A stretch of DNA of 17,288 bases from Rhodobacteraceae bacterium UBA6141 (lineage in GTDB: Bacteria > Pseudomonadota > Alphaproteobacteria > Rhodobacterales > Rhodobacteraceae), in NCBI GenBank assembly GCA_002423245.1, contig DIVD01000067.1, forward strand, positions 17,894 through 35,181, given 5' to 3'. Each line of letters begins with the position of its first letter. The first letter of the stretch is position 1. Made by a program: the position numbers and the translations under genes. A model generated the notes under the pieces. It saw only the letters and a list, made by a program, of their open reading frames with translations, ran no database searches and was not told the DNA's origin. Positions 15,516 to 17,288 of this stretch are shown here, piece after piece.

Positions 15516-17288
15516 CCCAGATGAAGAGACCCGCCCAGGTCGCTGTAGCTGTCGGAATATTCGGTGCTTGCCGCGCCGTCGACATACAGCCCGTTCCCGA
15601 AGGATTTCCTGAAACTGGCGGACAGCAAAAGCGAATCCTCGGCGCCCTCTGCACCGCTTGCCGGGAACGAGACGTCGGGAATTGCGAGGAAGGAGCGGTT
15701 GCCTGGATCGTTCGAGACGAATTCATGTGCCCAGGCTACCCGAAGGCCGAAAGCCGGGCGGATACCGCTTGCATCGGCCGGCCAGTCGAACGCAACCCCA
15801 AGCTCGGACCGAACCGACTCCGCCGACTCTTCCTCATAGCGCAGCGCGTAGGTGTCCACCCCGGACGTCACGGTTTCGGAATAGCCTGGGGTCTCGACCG
15901 ATTGCGCGCGGATCCCCGCGAAGGGAGTGAACCGCCCCATCCGGTATCCCGCCTCGATCCGCGCCGCCACACTATCGGAGGTGGTCTCCCCCTCGAAATG
16001 GTCGACACCGGCAATGGTCACCGTGCGATCTGTCGTGATATCGCTTCGCCCGAATGCCAGAGCGCCCTCGATGTAGAAGGACTCCAGCGACCTGCGGGCG
16101 GTCAGGGCCAGGAACAGACTGTCGCTTTCACCGGACCCGTTGCTGTTCTCGAGGTCGAACTCCGCGGTGGCAGAGGAAATGGCGATCCCGAATGTATCGG
16201 TCGCGCTCGGCGAGTACAAAAGGCCGGCGGCGATCCCCCGGTTGTTCGTCGTCACCTCGTTCGCGCCCACGGACGCGTCTGCGTCGGTCACGCTCTGCGA
16301 GCCGTAGCCCGCGACCCAGGCATTCCACTCGGGGGCCGGCGTCATGACCGGAGCGGAGGCGATCGCCGGCGCGGCGATTTCAGGTTCGCCCGAGCCATAC
16401 TTGCCGCTGTAGACCGTGTTGATCTTCTCACGGACCAGGCCGAGCGGGACGCCATCATTGGGGGCTCCGGCGGGCGAGGTCGGCCCGCCGGCCTGCTGCA
16501 TGACCGCGTCAAGCCGGCTTGCCTGCTGCATGGCCGCATCAAGAAAGTCGTCCATCGACTGCATGACCATCGGGGTCACGCCGGTTCCCGCGTCGCCGGA
16601 CAACTGGGACAGGGTTGCGGCCAGCTCGTCGCCGGTCTGCGTGGCGGCAAGGATCGCGAATCCGGCCGGAAGCACGCCTCCCCGTGCAACATATTCGGAA
16701 AGGGCGTTCGCGACCGACTGCTCGTTGTCGGTCAGATCGACATCGTCCGGGTCCGGATCAAACTCCGCCCCCGCCAGGGTGCAGATGCTGATGGTGTTGG
16801 TATCAAGCACAACAGAGCCGTTGCGCGCCAGCACCGCGCCGCAATCGACCGTCGCGGTCGTGTTCAACGTGATGCTTGTCAGCGCGACGATCTGGCCGAC
16901 CAGGTCCGCCGAGACGTCCAGCGTCGCCGAACTGCCGACCCGGAAGAACACATTGCCGCCCTGCGCCCCGTTCTGAAGCGCGATGCTCGAACCGCTGCCC
17001 GCCGTCAGCGTGGTTCCGACATTGATGATGAAGATCGCGTCCGGATCCCCGCCTCCATCGAGCGTCAGCGTTCCGTTCGCGGAAAGCCCTGCCGATGTGT
17101 CGAAGTTGTAGACGCCCGCGGTCAACGTCATCCCCGCCAGGTCCTGACCGGTAAGATCGCCCCCCGCCGAGGTGGGACGGCCGGCGAGGACGTTGTAGAG
17201 GGTGGTCAGATCGCTCTGGATGCCTTGCGCCACCGCGTCGGCGAGGAAGGTTTCGCCGGTCTGGGTGACCGAGCCGCTTCCAGTATAG
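15503..17288 (-). CDS. DUF3494 (ice-binding-like) autotransporter, N-terminus outside window
   Basis: A surface protein of at least 594 residues whose 5' end lies beyond the right edge: the frame stays open to base 17287 (reading YTGSGSVTQTGETFLADA before the GTG at 17233). Counting from that GTG, residues 1-155 belong to the DUF3494 beta-solenoid family (ice-binding-like adhesins), with LTGQDLAGMTLTAGVYNF (27-44), DAIFIINVGTTL, NVFFRVGSSATL and a C131/C151 pair. Residues 160-250 form a helical linker (LTDNEQSVANAL ... QSMDDFLDAAMQQ) typical of autotransporters. Residues about 303-576 form the outer-membrane beta-barrel, ending in GYRW, an aromatic C-terminal signature. The barrel should export the DUF3494 part to the cell surface, where it may bind ice or act as an adhesin; ice binding is not shown. 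Confidence 0.87.
   Translation of the reverse strand, partial: YTGSGSVTQTGETFLADAVAQGIQSDLTTLYNVLAGRPTSAGGDLTGQDLAGMTLTAGVYNFDTSAGLSANGTLTLDGGGDPDAIFIINVGTTLTAGSGSSIALQNGAQGGNVFFRVGSSATLDVSADLVGQIVALTSITLNTTATVDCGAVLARNGSVVLDTNTISICTLAGAEFDPDPDDVDLTDNEQSVANALSEYVARGGVLPAGFAILAATQTGDELAATLSQLSGDAGTGVTPMVMQSMDDFLDAAMQQASRLDAVMQQAGGPTSPAGAPNDGVPLGLVREKINTVYSGKYGSGEPEIAAPAIASAPVMTPAPEWNAWVAGYGSQSVTDADASVGANEVTTNNRGIAAGLLYSPSATDTFGIAISSATAEFDLENSNGSGESDSLFLALTARRSLESFYIEGALAFGRSDITTDRTVTIAGVDHFEGETTSDSVAARIEAGYRMGRFTPFAGIRAQSVETPGYSETVTSGVDTYALRYEEESAESVRSELGVAFDWPADASGIRPAFGLRVAWAHEFVSNDPGNRSFLAIPDVSFPASGAEGAEDSLLLSASFRKSFGNGLYVDGAASTEYSDSYSDLGGSLHLGYRW

Overview
The window looks like a piece of chromosome from a GC-rich alphaproteobacterium of the Rhodobacteraceae/Paracoccaceae type. 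The evidence is strong GC bias at third codon positions, protein sequences typical of that group, and a gene order (rsfS-rlmH-gpmI-envC-ctpA-rppH opposite leuC-leuD) that I know from such genomes. The assignment rests on recognition, not on a database search.

Left part (1-3296, + strand): the 3' end of a thiolase gene, then a gap of about 420 bp that holds a cobalamin (B12) riboswitch. After it comes a two-gene operon for a Rieske oxygenase and its flavin/[2Fe-2S] reductase. These are very like GbcA and GbcB, the O2-dependent glycine betaine demethylase. The two genes overlap by ATGA. An inverted repeat just before gbcA can pair with its Shine-Dalgarno region, so translational control by the riboswitch is plausible. 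B12 control of glycine betaine demethylation is the most unusual thing in the window.

Middle part (3303-9030, - strand): a compact housekeeping block, read from right to left: rsfS (ribosome silencing), rlmH (23S rRNA methyltransferase), gpmI (phosphoglycerate mutase), envC (murein hydrolase activator), ctpA (S41 C-terminal processing protease) and rppH (mRNA 5' pyrophosphohydrolase). gpmI and envC overlap by ATGA, and envC and ctpA are 3 bp apart. A 19-codon reading frame with an AGGAGG motif overlaps the rsfS start.

Right-middle part (9417-12772, + strand): leuC and leuD, the two subunits of isopropylmalate isomerase, followed 13 bp later by a secreted endonuclease/exonuclease/phosphatase-fold protein. 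leuB, which I would expect next, is not there. After an AT-richer stretch with a near-perfect tandem repeat and a perfect inverted repeat (a likely operator), a coupled pair follows: a medium-chain alcohol dehydrogenase and a Gfo/Idh/MocA oxidoreductase (12996-15049). They probably act on a sugar or polyol that I cannot name.

Right edge (15050-17288): an unstable-looking junction with four tandem 14-bp repeats and the 3' remnant of a YihY/BrkB-type membrane protein gene. On the - strand lies a large surface protein, cut by the window end, that joins a DUF3494 (ice-binding-like) domain to an autotransporter beta-barrel. No rRNA, tRNA, CRISPR array, insertion sequence or prophage gene was seen.
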